Shown here piece after piece: positions 10,432 to 23,719 of a stretch of 64,000 bases of DNA. The notes under the pieces were generated by a model. That model was not told where the DNA came from. It searched no databases and was given only the letters and a program-made list of their open reading frames with translations. The DNA comes from Chthonomonas sp. UBA6659 (GTDB lineage Bacteria > Armatimonadota > Fimbriimonadia > Fimbriimonadales > Fimbriimonadaceae), in the NCBI GenBank assembly GCA_002455425.1, contig DKKT01000071.1, positions 137,273-201,272 on the forward strand. The letters are read 5' to 3'. Position 1 is the stretch's first letter; each line of letters starts with the position of its first letter. The position numbers and the translations under genes were made by a program.

Positions 10432-10524
10432 ATGCAATCGATGGAAGGACTTTTGACGCCGAGGTCGAATCCGTTTCACGTGAGACGGATCTCCGCGGCT
10501 CCGGGCACTGGAGGCCCACGCTAA
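10432..10524 (+). CDS. Possible 30-residue small ORF between ctaAB and actA
   Basis: ATG 10432 lies 6 nt after GGAGG (10421-10425), and the frame runs 30 codons to TAA 10522-10524, whose last A is the first base of the actA ATG (TAATG). Predicted residues begin MQSMEGLLTPRSNPFHVRR; the peptide is basic with no membrane segment. Good initiation context and stop/start coupling suggest it is translated, perhaps as a leader that sets actA translation. actA has its own GGAGG (10510-10514), so this could also be chance. I recognise no family. Confidence 0.4.
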   Translation: MQSMEGLLTPRSNPFHVRRISAAPGTGGPR

Positions 10525-11297
10525 TGCCGCAGCTATTCAAGCCTAGCGCCAACACGCTGGCGAAACTGAGCGTCATCCTCGCCGGACTCCTGCCGGTCGT
10601 GGTGCTGTACGCGGGAGTCACGGTCAGTCGATCGCCCTACAACACCAAAGTCGATATTCCGATCGACCAGCCGATCCCGTTCAGTCACCAGCACCATGCG
10701 TACGAACTCGGCATCGACTGCCGGTACTGCCACACGACGGTCGAGAAGACCGCGATTGCGGGGGTCCCGCCGACCGAGACGTGCATGAGCTGTCACTCCC
10801 AAATCTGGACGAACAGCCCACTGCTCGAGCCGGTCCGCAAGAGCTATGAGACCGGCCTGCCGATCGCTTTCGCAGACGGCAGCCCGGGCTGGACGAAGGT
10901 CAACGCCGTTCCCGATTTCGTCTACTTCGACCATAGCATCCACATCGACCGGGGCATCAACTGCAACGTCTGCCACGGCCCTGTCAACAAGATGCAGATC
11001 ACCTGGAAGGGTAACGACTTCCAGATGCGGTGGTGCCTCGAGTGTCACCGTGAGCCCGAGAAGTACCTCTACACCGATGCGGCGAATCCGAATCTGTCCG
11101 GTCGCGAGCAGGTCTTCAATCTCTACATGAAGCTTCAAGAGGGGGCCAAGCTCACCCAGCGCGAGTACAACATGCTCTACAAGAACGAATTCCGCTACTC
11201 GCCGAACACCAAGGAAATCGAAGAAGGAAAGGCCTTGGTCAAGAAGTACGGCGTCACGAAGGAATCCAACGTCGACTGCTACACCTGCCACCACTAA
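10524..11297 (+). CDS. actA: ACIII subunit ActA, pentaheme cytochrome c
   Basis: 257 residues. One N-terminal membrane anchor (about 15-33) precedes a periplasmic domain with exactly five CxxCH sites: CRYCH, CMSCH, CNVCH, CLECH and CYTCH (the last at the very C-terminus). Extra His residues (FSHQHHAYE, FDHSIHIDR) probably give bis-His ligation, as in the cytochrome c3/c7-like fold. In ACIII, ActA carries electrons from the Fe-S subunit ActB towards the mono-heme subunit and the oxidase. GGAGG at 10510-10514 serves the start, and actB begins 7 nt later. Confidence 0.95.
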   Translation: MPQLFKPSANTLAKLSVILAGLLPVVVLYAGVTVSRSPYNTKVDIPIDQPIPFSHQHHAYELGIDCRYCHTTVEKTAIAGVPPTETCMSCHSQIWTNSPLLEPVRKSYETGLPIAFADGSPGWTKVNAVPDFVYFDHSIHIDRGINCNVCHGPVNKMQITWKGNDFQMRWCLECHREPEKYLYTDAANPNLSGREQVFNLYMKLQEGAKLTQREYNMLYKNEFRYSPNTKEIEEGKALVKKYGVTKESNVDCYTCHH

Positions 11298-11304
11298 CTG
11301 CACG

Positions 11305-14300
11305 ATGAACATCCATCAGGTCACGGAACATCAGGACGAAGCGATTTCGCTGATCGAGTTGGCTCAGGCTCGCGAGGGCGAAGGGCGGGCACGGTCGCGG
11401 CTCGACATGGCCGCCGTTCGCGAGAAGCTCCGCGGAAAGAAGGGTCAGGAGTATTGGCGCGGGCTTGAGGAGATCGCGGAGACCAAGGAGTTCCAAGACT
11501 GGGTCGAGGACGAATTCCCGAATCGACGCAGCATCCTCGGTCTCGATCGGCGCGACTTCCTCAAGTTCATGGGCGCGTCGATGCTCTTGGCCGGCCTCGG
11601 CGGCTGCCGCGGCATGATTCTGCCCCAGCAGCGGATCGTGCCCTACGTCAAAGCGCCCGAAGATCTGGTGCTCGGTCGGCCCCTGTTCTACGCGACGGCA
11701 TCGACCTTCCTCGGCTACGCGACCGGCGTCGTCGTCGAACAGCATGAAGGGCGTCCGACGAAGGTCGACGGCAATCCCGATCACCCCGCGATCGACGGTC
11801 ATGTCGATCCGAACCTCCGCCGCCCCTCGCTCGATGCCATGACCCAGGCGACGATCCTCCAGATGTACGACCCGGATCGCGCGCCGAACGTCACGTTCAA
11901 ATCCGAGATCGCATCGTGGGACGAGTTCTTCCGCTTCGCCGACAAGGCGCTCGACGAGGAGAAGAAGACCGGCGGGGCCGGCTTCCGGATCCTGACCCGA
12001 ACGGTGTCGTCCCCCTCCCTCGTCGCACAGATGAACGACCTCAAGAAGGCGTTTCCCCAGATGCAGTGGCACCAGTGGGAAGCCTGCGGTCGCGACAACG
12101 TCCGAGCCGGCGCGACCATCGCGCTCGAGCGGCCGCTCGATACGATCTACCGGTTCGACAAGGCTGACGTCGTGCTCTCGCTCGACTCCGAGTTTCTCAC
12201 CCAGCTGCCGGGCAGCATCCGGTACGCGAAGGAGTTTGCGGCCAAGCGCAACACCGAGAACGTCGAGGCGATGAGCCGGCTCTATGCTGTCGAGAGCGCG
12301 CCGACGCTCGCGGGCGCAAACGCCGACCACCGGCTCCCGATGAAGGCCTCCGAAGTGCAAGACTTCGCTTTGGCCCTCGCTGCCGCGCTGGGAGTGCCGA
12401 ACGCCTCAGGTTCGTTCCCGAAGGCCGTCCCCGCGAAGTGGGCGAGCGCCCTGGTCAAGGACCTCGAGAGCCACAGGGGCCGCTCGGTCGTTGTTCCGGG
12501 CGATCAGCAGACGCCCGAAGTCCACGCCCTGTGCCATGCGATCAACGCACAGCTCGCCAACGTCGGGCAGACCGTGTTCTATGTCGAGCCCGCCACGGTT
12601 TCACCGCTTTCGCAAGTCGAGTCCCTGCGCGATCTTGTCGATGCGATGGCCGCGGGAAAGGTCAACGTCCTCCTGATCGCCGACTGTAACCCCATCTACG
12701 ATGCACCGTCGGACTTCAAGTTCGCGGAAGCGATGGCCAAGGTCGGGCTGAAAATCCGGCTTGGCCTGTACCACGACGAAACCTCGGCGCAGTGCGATTG
12801 GTCGCTTCCGAACACCCACTATCTTGAGGCATGGAGCGACGCCCGAGCCCTCGAAGGGACCGTCAGTATCGTCCAGCCGCTGATCGCCCCGCTCTATGAC
12901 AGCCACTCGCTCCATGAGGTGATCAACGGGCTTCTAGGCAAGGTGATGGACGGCTACCAAATCGTCCAGGGCTACTGGAAGACCCAGCCCCAGGCAACGG
13001 TTGGGGGCATGAAGTTCGACCAGGTCTGGCAGACCTGGCTCAATGCCGGACTGATCCCGGGAACCGAGTCGCCGATCGTGATGGGTCCGGCCGTCAACCC
13101 GAGCTTCATCACCGGCATGACGTCGAAGACCAAGTCCGGCCTCGAAATCGTGTTCCGACCCGACCCCCGACTCTGGGATGGCCGATACGCCAACCTCGGC
13201 TGGCTGATGGAACTGCCGAATCCGCTCACGACGATCACGTGGGACAACTGTGCGCAGATCAGCCCGAAAACGGCCGAGCAGCTCGGTTTGGCGAGCGAGG
13301 ACATGGCGGTCCTCGAATACAACGGGCAGCGGATCGAGATCGGCGTATGGGTCATGCCCGGACATCCGGATGACGTGGTTTCCGTACACCTAGGCTTCGG
13401 CCGCACGAAGGGCGGGATCGTTGCCGACGGCGCCGGCGTGAACCTCTACCCGGTGCGATCGAGCAAGGCGATTTGGTCGGACCACGGGGCACGTCTCGTG
13501 AAAGGGGCCGGGTTCTACCCGCTCGCCGCGACCCAGCTCCATCACTCGATGGAGGGCCGCAATCTGATGCGCTCCGGCACCGTCGCCGAGTACCTGAAAA
13601 ACAAGGAGTTCGCGAAGGAGGAACCGGTCGGCGTCAAGACCGGAATCTCGATGTACCCCGAGAACCCGTGGACGCAGAATCCGTACAAGCCGGAGAAGCC
13701 GTTCGAGGGATCGCAGTGGGCGATGACGATCGATCTCAACCATTGCATCGGCTGCAACGCGTGCGTGACCGCCTGCCAGGCCGAGAACAACATCCCGGTC
13801 GTGGGCAAGGTTCAGGTCAAGCGTGGCCGGGAGATGCACTGGATCCGCATCGACCGCTACTACAAAGTTCGCGAAGGGAACGACCTCGTCGATGCGTCCC
13901 AGCACAGTCAAGAGCTGCGCGATGCCTCGCGGAACGATCCCGACCTCTTGAATTCGGCAAACATCGACACGGTGTTCCAGCCGGTCACCTGCATGCACTG
14001 TGAGATGGCCCCGTGCGAGCCGGTCTGCCCTGTCGCGGCGACCGTTCACAGCCACGAGGGCATCAATCAGATGGTGTACAACCGCTGCGTCGGCACCCGG
14101 TATTGCTCGAATAACTGCCCGTACAAGGTCCGACGCTTCAACTACCTGAACTACGCCGACCGAACCGACTTCCCGTCCTGGCATCAAGCGCCGTTCTCGG
14201 GAAAGCGGATCAACGCCCAGTCGTTGATCCTGCTCAACAACCCCAGCGTGACGGTCCGTGGCCGCGGTGTCATGGAGAAGTGCACCTTCTGCGTGCAGCG

Positions 14301-14552
14301 CATCAACAGCGCCCGCATCGCAGCCAAGAAGGAGAACCGTAAGATCCGAGAAGGCGAGGTCAAAACGGCATGCCAGGAGGCTTGTCCGACCCACGCGATT
14401 GTCTTCGGCGACATCACGGACAAGGCCAGCCTGGTGAGCCGGAAGAAGCAGGATCCGCGGAACTACGCGATGCTCGAAGAGATCAACACGCGGCCCCGCG
14501 TGACGTACCTGGCCCGACTTCGCAATCCCAACCCGGAGATCGAGAACGCGTA

Positions 14553-14553
<1 letters not shown>
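11305..14553 (+). CDS. actB: ACIII subunit ActB, molybdopterin-oxidoreductase-like Fe-S protein
   Basis: 1082 residues. A long N-terminal extension (YWRGLEEIAETKEFQDWVE) precedes the twin-arginine site DRRDFLKFMG (R82, R83) and a Cys at 101. This extended Tat-type leader is typical of this family. A large degenerate molybdopterin-oxidoreductase domain follows (about 110-790), then a four-cluster ferredoxin module (about 800-1050) with CIGCNACVTAC, CMHCEMAPCEPVCP, CSNNCP, CTFCVQR and CQEACP. In ACIII this subunit lacks the Mo cofactor and relays electrons from quinol to the hemes. The stop overlaps actC by 1 nt (TAATG). Confidence 0.95.
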
Positions 14554-15983
<1,430 letters not shown>

Positions 15984-16014
15984 CGCGTCGCGCGGATTCG
16001 CACGGAACAAGACT

Positions 16015-16614
16015 ATGGCAGCGGCAACACACGAACCAATCGGTCACGGAGAGGGCGGAGGCGCGATTCAGCCCTACGCGATCGTCGCCGAATTCCATGA
16101 CGCCGACGCGATTGTCGCAGCGGCGGCAAAGGCACGCGACGAAGGCTATCGTCACCTCGATGCCTACACACCGTTCCCGGTCCACGGGCTCGAAGACGCG
16201 CTCCACTTCAGCGATCCTCGAATCAAATGGACGATCGGGATCTGCGGCTTCCTCGGCGCGATCATCGGCTTCTCGCTTCAGTTCTTCGTCTCGGCCGTCG
16301 ACTATCCGATGAATGTGGGCGGTCGACCGATGGTCAGCTGGCCGTCGTTCGTCCCGGTGACCTTCGAGTGCACCGTCCTCCTCGCTTCGTTCGGCGCCGT
16401 CATCGGCATGCTGGCGTTCAACGGGCTCCCGAGGCCCCACCATCCTATTTTCGAAACCCCTCGGTTCGAGCTGGCCTCGCAGACGAGCTTCTTCCTAGCG
16501 GTCGAGGCGACCGACCCGAAGTTCGATCGCCAGGCGACGGTCGCCTTCCTCGAAGGGCTCGGCGCCTACAAGGTCAGCGAGGTCACCTACAACCCGGAGG
16601 ACGAGGTCTACTGA
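16015..16614 (+). CDS. actD: ACIII subunit ActD (DUF3341)
   Basis: 199 residues from ATG 16015. Upstream codons in the same frame overlap actC and are not similar to the family. YAIVAEFHDADAIVAAAAKA followed by YRHLDAYTPFPVHGL is the DUF3341 signature, then two membrane helices (about 68-88 and 112-132) with DYPMNVGGRP between them. ActD is a structural ACIII subunit lying on the membrane face near the quinol site. The stop overlaps the actE ATG (TGATG). Confidence 0.93.
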   Translation: MAAATHEPIGHGEGGGAIQPYAIVAEFHDADAIVAAAAKARDEGYRHLDAYTPFPVHGLEDALHFSDPRIKWTIGICGFLGAIIGFSLQFFVSAVDYPMNVGGRPMVSWPSFVPVTFECTVLLASFGAVIGMLAFNGLPRPHHPIFETPRFELASQTSFFLAVEATDPKFDRQATVAFLEGLGAYKVSEVTYNPEDEVY

Positions 16615-17255
16615 TGCAACGACAGATCACGATTGGGCTGACGCTGGTTGGCGCGGCGCTCCTCGTTGCGGGTTGCCACACGGATATGTGGCAGCAGCCG
16701 AAGGTCAAAGCCCAGCAGAAAAGCGAATTCCAGGGCTTCTCGAACAAGGCCGCTTCGCGGCCGCTCGTCGCCGGCACCGTTCCGCGCGGCAAGATGAAGC
16801 TCGACGAGGCGTTCTTTACCGGGTTCCAAGACGGCAAACTCGTCAAGGAACTCCCGATCCAGGTCGACGAAATGGTCCTCAAGAGAGGGCAGGAGCGCTT
16901 CGACATCTTCTGCTCGCACTGCCACGGACGCAACGGCGACGGCAAAGGGATGATCAACCAGCGGGGTCTCGTGCTCGTGCGCCCACCCGCCAGCTACCAC
17001 AGTGATCGGCTCCGCAACATGCCGATCGGCCACTTCTACGATGTGATCACCAATGGTTTCGGTGTGATGTATCGCCAGGCCCCAGGGGTCGAACCCGCCG
17101 ACCGATGGGCGATCGCGGCCTACATTCGCGTGCTCCAGACCGCGATGAACGGCAACCTGAACGATGTACCGAGCGACGAGCGATCGAAGCTTGAGGCCAG
17201 TGCCGGGAAGCCGTCGATCGCCGATGCCGCAACGCCCGGAGAAGAGAAGTCATGA
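16614..17255 (+). CDS. actE: ACIII subunit ActE, monoheme cytochrome c lipoprotein
   Basis: 213 residues. Start ATG 16614 overlaps the actD stop, and a lipoprotein signal with LVAGC follows (Cys21 lipidated). One heme site, CSHCH (C100, C103, H104), lies in a class I cytochrome c fold, with a Met ligand likely in NGFGVMYRQ. In ACIII this subunit hands electrons to the terminal oxidase or a soluble carrier. The C-terminal ~40 residues are polar linker. The stop overlaps actF by 4 nt (ATGA). Confidence 0.95.
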   Translation: MQRQITIGLTLVGAALLVAGCHTDMWQQPKVKAQQKSEFQGFSNKAASRPLVAGTVPRGKMKLDEAFFTGFQDGKLVKELPIQVDEMVLKRGQERFDIFCSHCHGRNGDGKGMINQRGLVLVRPPASYHSDRLRNMPIGHFYDVITNGFGVMYRQAPGVEPADRWAIAAYIRVLQTAMNGNLNDVPSDERSKLEASAGKPSIADAATPGEEKS

Positions 17256-18430
17256 GCGAAAGTGCGAACTCGACAGTGACGCTGAACGGGGCCCGAAACC
17301 TGGGCGTCGGCGCCTTGGTCGTCGGCGGAGCCTTTTGCGTGACGGGCATGCTGACGAACGACAACGAGAAGTTCCTCGCGTCGTATCTCTTTGCCTACGT
17401 CCTTTGGATGGCGCTGACCCTCGGGTGTCTCGGACTCCAGCTTCTGCTCCACACGGTGCGGGGCTCGTGGGGCGCGGCGGTGGTCCGCATCTACGAAGCG
17501 GGCGGCGGCCCCCTGTCCTTCATCGGAATGGCGTTCGCGTTCGTGCCGATCGCCCTGAACATGGACACGCTCTACCACCATTGGATGCATCCGGCGAAGG
17601 GCGACATGATCCTCGCGCACAAGGCGGCCTGGCTCAATGAGCCGGCGTTCCTGATCCGGACCGGCATTTACTTCGCGATTTGGTTCGGGCTGGCGGCATT
17701 CATGCGAGCGTCGACCCTCGCTCAGGAGAAATCCGGGAATTCCAACGAGATCAGTCGGCGCAACAACCTCGCCGCCCCCGGGCTCGTGCTGTTCGTGGTG
17801 TCGGTGACCTTCGCGATCACGGACTGGGTGATGAGCCTCGACCCCCACTGGTTCTCGACCATCTTCGGCGTCTGGTACTTGGTCAGCGGCGTCCTGGGTG
17901 CACTTGCCCTCGGCGCGATCATCGTCTGCCGCAACGCCAAGGCGGAGCCGTACCGTGGAATCATCTCGCCCCAGCTCACGAAGGACCTCGGCAACCTGAT
18001 GCTCGCCTTCACGATGTTCTGGTGCTACGTCTCGCTTTCCCAGTTCATCATTATCTGGTCGGGCAACTTGCCCGAGTTCATCACCTACTACAAGAACCGA
18101 GGCACGTTCGAGTGGACGATGTTCGGTGCGTTCAACATCTTCGTCGGTTTCTTCGTCCCGTTCCTGTTGTTGCTCTTTCCGCGGACGAAGGCGGTGGCGC
18201 AGGTCCTCTTGCCGGTCGCGGCGCTCCTTTTCGCCATGCGCTTCTCGGACATGTACTACCACGTGATTCCGGCGATGCGTTCGACCCTGTTCAATGTCTG
18301 GGATCTGGCCGCGCTCGTCGGCGTCGGCGGTGTCTGGACCCTGATGTTCGGCATCCAGATTCGGCAGGCACCGCTGGTGCCCAACTACGACACCCGGCTG
18401 GTGGAGGCCAAGGCGAAGCATGCCCACTGA
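17252..18430 (+). CDS. actF: ACIII subunit ActF, NrfD-like integral membrane protein
   Basis: 392 residues with about ten membrane helices, a shortened NrfD/ActC paralogue. Family features include NMDTLYHHWMHPAKGDMILAH and FAITDWVMSLDPHWFSTIFG. ActF packs against ActC in the ACIII membrane domain and has been suggested to take part in energy coupling. The last 11 nt overlap the next gene. Confidence 0.93.
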   Translation: MSESANSTVTLNGARNLGVGALVVGGAFCVTGMLTNDNEKFLASYLFAYVLWMALTLGCLGLQLLLHTVRGSWGAAVVRIYEAGGGPLSFIGMAFAFVPIALNMDTLYHHWMHPAKGDMILAHKAAWLNEPAFLIRTGIYFAIWFGLAAFMRASTLAQEKSGNSNEISRRNNLAAPGLVLFVVSVTFAITDWVMSLDPHWFSTIFGVWYLVSGVLGALALGAIIVCRNAKAEPYRGIISPQLTKDLGNLMLAFTMFWCYVSLSQFIIIWSGNLPEFITYYKNRGTFEWTMFGAFNIFVGFFVPFLLLLFPRTKAVAQVLLPVAALLFAMRFSDMYYHVIPAMRSTLFNVWDLAALVGVGGVWTLMFGIQIRQAPLVPNYDTRLVEAKAKHAH

Positions 18431-18962
18431 TCACGATCAACACAACGATCATCACGATCCGGTCGATGACCGCTCGCCGGAAGAACTCCGGAAGATGGCC
18501 TACGAAGATCGCGACATCGACATGTCGCAGATCAACAAGTCGGTCGTGGCGTTCTTCGCGTTCACCGTCGTCTCGATCGCGGCCTCGGCCGGCTTCTACT
18601 TGTGGGCGGCCGGACACATCGGACCCCAACCTGAGCCCCCGACACGTACCTTGCGGCTCGCCCCGAAGGACGCGCCGTACGTCCAGGGCAACGTGACCGC
18701 GAAGAAAGACATCAAAGTCCTCCGCAAGGAGGAGAACGAGTTGATTTCGACCTATGGCTGGGTCGACAAGAACAAGGGCGTCGTAAGGCTCCCGATCGAT
18801 CAGGCGATGGCCCTCGTCCTTGAACGAGGCCTTCCGGTTCGCCCGGGCGCGCCGACACTCGAAGATGCCCGTAAGAACATGGGCTCCGCGGTCCCAGCCC
18901 CAAGTTCGATCGACACGACCAAGACTGGCTCACCCGCAGAAGGAGTATCTGAACCGCAATGA
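18420..18962 (+). CDS. Uncharacterised single-span membrane protein of ACIII-SCO clusters
   Basis: 180 residues. The N-terminus is His/Asp-rich (MPTDHDQHNDHHD), one membrane span lies at about 41-64, and the periplasmic part contains ENELISTYGWVDKNKGVVRL then PIDQAMALV. This segment recurs, to my recollection, in small proteins of ACIII/SCO operons, but no function is established. The gene overlaps actF by 11 nt and the SCO gene by 4 nt, so it is made with them. A role in metal handling or oxidase assembly is a guess from the His-rich tail and neighbours. Confidence 0.85.
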   Translation: MPTDHDQHNDHHDPVDDRSPEELRKMAYEDRDIDMSQINKSVVAFFAFTVVSIAASAGFYLWAAGHIGPQPEPPTRTLRLAPKDAPYVQGNVTAKKDIKVLRKEENELISTYGWVDKNKGVVRLPIDQAMALVLERGLPVRPGAPTLEDARKNMGSAVPAPSSIDTTKTGSPAEGVSEPQ

Positions 18963-19807
18963 AACGCAACGGCTTTTGGCAGGGGATCGCGCGGCTCGCC
19001 GCCGGCGCGTTCGTCTTCGGGACCTTCGCGTGGGCCCAAAACCCCGCACTGGAGAAGCCGAGCCCGTTCAAGAGCGGCGCCCTCGGCGTCGACCAGAAGC
19101 TCGGGAACCAGCTACCCCTCGACCTGGAGTTCACCGACGAATCGGGGCGGACGGTCAAACTCGGCGACTACTTCGGCAAGAAGCCCGTCGTGCTCATCCC
19201 CGTGTTCTACGGTTGCCAGGGTGTGTGCAAGCTGACGATGGACGGCGTCCTCAAGGCGTTCAACGACATCAAGAAGCTGAACGTGGGGAAGGACTACACC
19301 GCGATCACCTTCACGATCCACCCGAAAGAAACCCCCGAGATGGCGGCCAAACTCAAGGTTGAGACGATGCTCCGCTATCCGCGTGAGGGGGCGGCCGAAG
19401 GCTGGCACTTCCTGACTGGCAAGCAGGAGTCGATTGCCGCACTCACCGACGCCCTCGGCTTCCGCTACATCTACGAAGAGCCGACCGGCTTCGTCGACCA
19501 TCCGGCCGCGATCATGATCGCGACCCCGGACGGGAAGATCTCGCAGTACTTCATCAACGTCAACTACACCTCCAAGCTCGTGATGCGCTCGATCGAGGAT
19601 GCCGGACACAAGGAGATCGGGGTGGTGACCGAACCCGTCTGGTTTGGATGCCTTGCCCGTGACCCGAAGACCGGCGCGCTGATGATCAACGTGATGAATA
19701 CGCTCAAGTTCCTTGGGGTGGTCACGGTCCTCGTGATCGGTGCGTGGATCGCGGTCATGACGATCCGAGCAAAGCGACGGGCTCGAACCCAGGGGGCCGC
19801 ATCGTGA
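18959..19807 (+). CDS. SCO1/SenC-family copper chaperone for CuA assembly
   Basis: 282 residues. A signal peptide (about 1-26, ending FAWAQ) precedes a thioredoxin-like domain with the copper-binding CxxxC in FYGCQGVCKL and the conserved His in GFVDHPAAIMI. A C-terminal hydrophobic helix (about 245-265) anchors it, which is less common than the usual N-terminal anchor. SCO proteins load copper or act as thiol reductase on the CuA site of Cox2, the product of the next gene. The stop overlaps the coxB GTG by 4 nt. Confidence 0.93.
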   Translation: MKRNGFWQGIARLAAGAFVFGTFAWAQNPALEKPSPFKSGALGVDQKLGNQLPLDLEFTDESGRTVKLGDYFGKKPVVLIPVFYGCQGVCKLTMDGVLKAFNDIKKLNVGKDYTAITFTIHPKETPEMAAKLKVETMLRYPREGAAEGWHFLTGKQESIAALTDALGFRYIYEEPTGFVDHPAAIMIATPDGKISQYFINVNYTSKLVMRSIEDAGHKEIGVVTEPVWFGCLARDPKTGALMINVMNTLKFLGVVTVLVIGAWIAVMTIRAKRRARTQGAAS

Positions 19808-20828
19808 ACCTGCAGATCCAACCCGAAGCCGCCTCCGAGCGAGCGGTCGAGCATGATCAGCTGTTCTTCTTCATCACGGCCCTGACAATCTTCTTCACGG
19901 TCGTCGTCGGCGGGATCCTTCTCTTCCTCGCCGTCAAGTATCGCTGCACGAATTCGAAGGTCGATCGGTCGAACGCGCCGTACCATAACACGCGGCTCGA
20001 GGTCGCCTGGTCGGTGATTCCGCTCCTCCTCGCGATGCTCGTGTTCTTCTGGAGCACGAAGCAGTTCATCAGCTTGACGAACGCGCCAAAGGATGCGACC
20101 GACATCTTCGTGATCGGCAAGCAGTGGATGTGGCACGTCCAGCACGCGAACGGTATCCGTGAAAACAACGAGATGCACGTTCCCGTCGGACGTCCGATCC
20201 GCCTCACGATGATCTCGCAGGATGTCATCCACGCTTTCTACATCCCCGAGTTCCGACTGCAATGGCAGGTCGTTCCCGGACGCTACACGCAAATGTGGTT
20301 CACGCCGACCAAGCCCGGTCGCTACCATATCTTCTGCGCCATGCACTGCGGGGCCCAACACTCGGAAATGGGTGGATACGTCTACGTGCTGCCACAAGCC
20401 GAGTTCCAACAGTGGGTGGAGAACGGTGGCAATCGATTCCAACCCCAGCCGAAGACGATGGCCGAGGCCGGGAAGCAGATCTGGGACAAATATGCGTGCG
20501 GCAGCTGTCATGGACCAAAGGACAACGAACGCGGCCCGAGCCTCTACGCGCTCTTCAACAGCAAGCGAAAACTCAAGAACGGCGTCGAAGTCGTCGCCGA
20601 TGCGGACTACATCCGCGATTCGATCTACAACCCCGCCGCCCGCATGACTGCGGGCTACGAGAACACCATGAGTCCGTACACGAAAGAGCAGATCAGCGAA
20701 GAACAGATGCTCAACGTGATCGAGTACATCAAGACGCTCGGTATCGCGCCGTCGGCCCCTTCGGGGACGACGCCGACAACCCCCGATCCGTTGACGTTGC
20801 GGACGTCGAATGAAGGAGATATGACTCG

Positions 20829-20832
<4 letters not shown>
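19804..20832 (+). CDS. coxB: Cytochrome c oxidase subunit II fused to cytochrome c (caa3 type)
   Basis: 342 residues from GTG 19804 (GTGA overlap with the SCO stop). Two membrane helices (about 20-45, 67-85) precede a cupredoxin domain with a complete CuA site: H143, C178, C182, H186 and M189 in CAMHCGAQHSEM. A C-terminal cytochrome c domain has CGSCH (C232, C235, H236) and probable Met ligand in ENTMSPY. The fusion makes this a caa3 oxidase, able to accept electrons directly from ACIII. The stop overlaps coxA (ATGA). Confidence 0.97.
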
Positions 20833-22502
<1,670 letters not shown>

Positions 22503-22505
22503 CGC

Positions 22506-23237
22506 ATGGCCACGAGTACCAAGAGTTCATCACCGGTCGAACAGCACGGACACGGGCACGACCCGCTTCTGCACCACCAGTTCGAGGACATGCACCAGCA
22601 GACCGAGTCCTACTTGGTCGGCATGTGGTCGTTCCTCGTCACGGAAATCATGTTCTTCGGCGCGCTGTTCATCATGTACAGCATCTACCGGTGGAAGTAC
22701 AGCCACGAGTTTTGGGAGGTCCACAATCTCCTCGATTGGAAGCTGGGCGGCATCAACACGTTCATCCTCCTCCTGAGCTCGTTCTCGATGGCGATGGGCG
22801 TCCACTACGCGACGCTCAAGAAGCATGCGCTCGTGAATCGCTGCCTCGCCTTCACCGTGCTCTGCGCGTGCGCATTCCTCGTGATCAAGCTCGGCTGGGA
22901 GTGGTGGCCCAAATGGGAGCACAACCTCTTCCCGGGACCCGGCTTCGAGTGGAACGAACACTCCCTCGAAAAGTACATCAAACCGGGATCTGACCTGCTG
23001 AGCGTCTCACCCAACATCGCCCAACTGTTCCTGAGCCTCTACTTCGCGATGACCGGCCTCCACGGTATCCACGTGCTCGTCGGTATCCTCGTGCTCGTCG
23101 GCCTGATGGTCCTCCACAAGAAGCAGACCCCCTCGGCCCAGGACTACGTCAACACCGAGATGGTTGGCCTCTACTGGCACTTCGTCGACCTGGTCTGGAT
23201 CTTCCTGTACCCGCTTTTCTATCTCATCCCGAAGTAG
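22506..23237 (+). CDS. coxC: Cytochrome c oxidase subunit III
   Basis: 243 residues with about five membrane helices. A His-rich N-terminus (EQHGHGHDPLLHHQFED) precedes the recognisable VGMWSFLVTEIMFFGALF, SSFSMAMGVHYA and FAMTGLHGIHVLVG segments, ending with YWHFVDLVWIFLYPLFYL. It stabilises the catalytic subunit and proton uptake. A ~30-residue loop (PGPGFEWNEHSLEKY) sits between helices 3 and 4. Confidence 0.95.
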   Translation: MATSTKSSSPVEQHGHGHDPLLHHQFEDMHQQTESYLVGMWSFLVTEIMFFGALFIMYSIYRWKYSHEFWEVHNLLDWKLGGINTFILLLSSFSMAMGVHYATLKKHALVNRCLAFTVLCACAFLVIKLGWEWWPKWEHNLFPGPGFEWNEHSLEKYIKPGSDLLSVSPNIAQLFLSLYFAMTGLHGIHVLVGILVLVGLMVLHKKQTPSAQDYVNTEMVGLYWHFVDLVWIFLYPLFYLIPK

Positions 23238-23243
23238 GACACT

Positions 23244-23675
23244 ATGGCAAGCGACTCTCACCTGAACCATCCGCCGGTCAAGCACTACGTCTTCAATCTC
23301 GTCGTGTTGACGATCCTGATGCTCGCGACGATCGGCGCGGCACAGATCCACATTCCCACGCCCGGCAACCCGGAATCGCCGCTGATGAACAACGTGGTCG
23401 CGCTGTTCATCGCCACGATCAAGGCGGGTTTGGTCGTCGCCGTCTTCATGGGGGTGCGCTACACCACGACCCTCGTCAAGATGTGGGCCTACACCGGCTT
23501 CACCTGGTTCACCCTCATGTTCATCATGTGGTGCGATTACGGCACCCGGAACTGGGAGCCGGTTGCAGGATGGGAAGGCAATCCTGCCAATGCTCTTCCG
23601 CGTGAACCTTACCGACCCGAAAAGAAGGCGGCCGGCGAGCATGGCGAAAGCCATGGTGCGACCGAAGCGCACTGA
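23244..23675 (+). CDS. coxD: Cytochrome c oxidase subunit IV (prokaryotic caa3 type)
   Basis: 143 residues with three hydrophobic helices (about 15-35, 50-70, 80-98): the small COX4 subunit that closes caa3 operons. NNVVALFIATIKAGLVVAVF with GVRYTT is typical. The C-terminus is polar and His-containing. It lies 6 nt after coxC and ends the oxidase block; a 44-nt gap without a hairpin follows. Confidence 0.92.
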   Translation: MASDSHLNHPPVKHYVFNLVVLTILMLATIGAAQIHIPTPGNPESPLMNNVVALFIATIKAGLVVAVFMGVRYTTTLVKMWAYTGFTWFTLMFIMWCDYGTRNWEPVAGWEGNPANALPREPYRPEKKAAGEHGESHGATEAH

Positions 23676-23719
23676 TTTCGGCCTTCGGTTCGCCTGAATC
23701 TGCCATACTCGGGGGGTCG

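Noticed and set aside
14370..14552. Upstream extension of actC
   Set aside because: It lies inside actB in another frame; the TAATG junction at 14551-14555 gives the family start.
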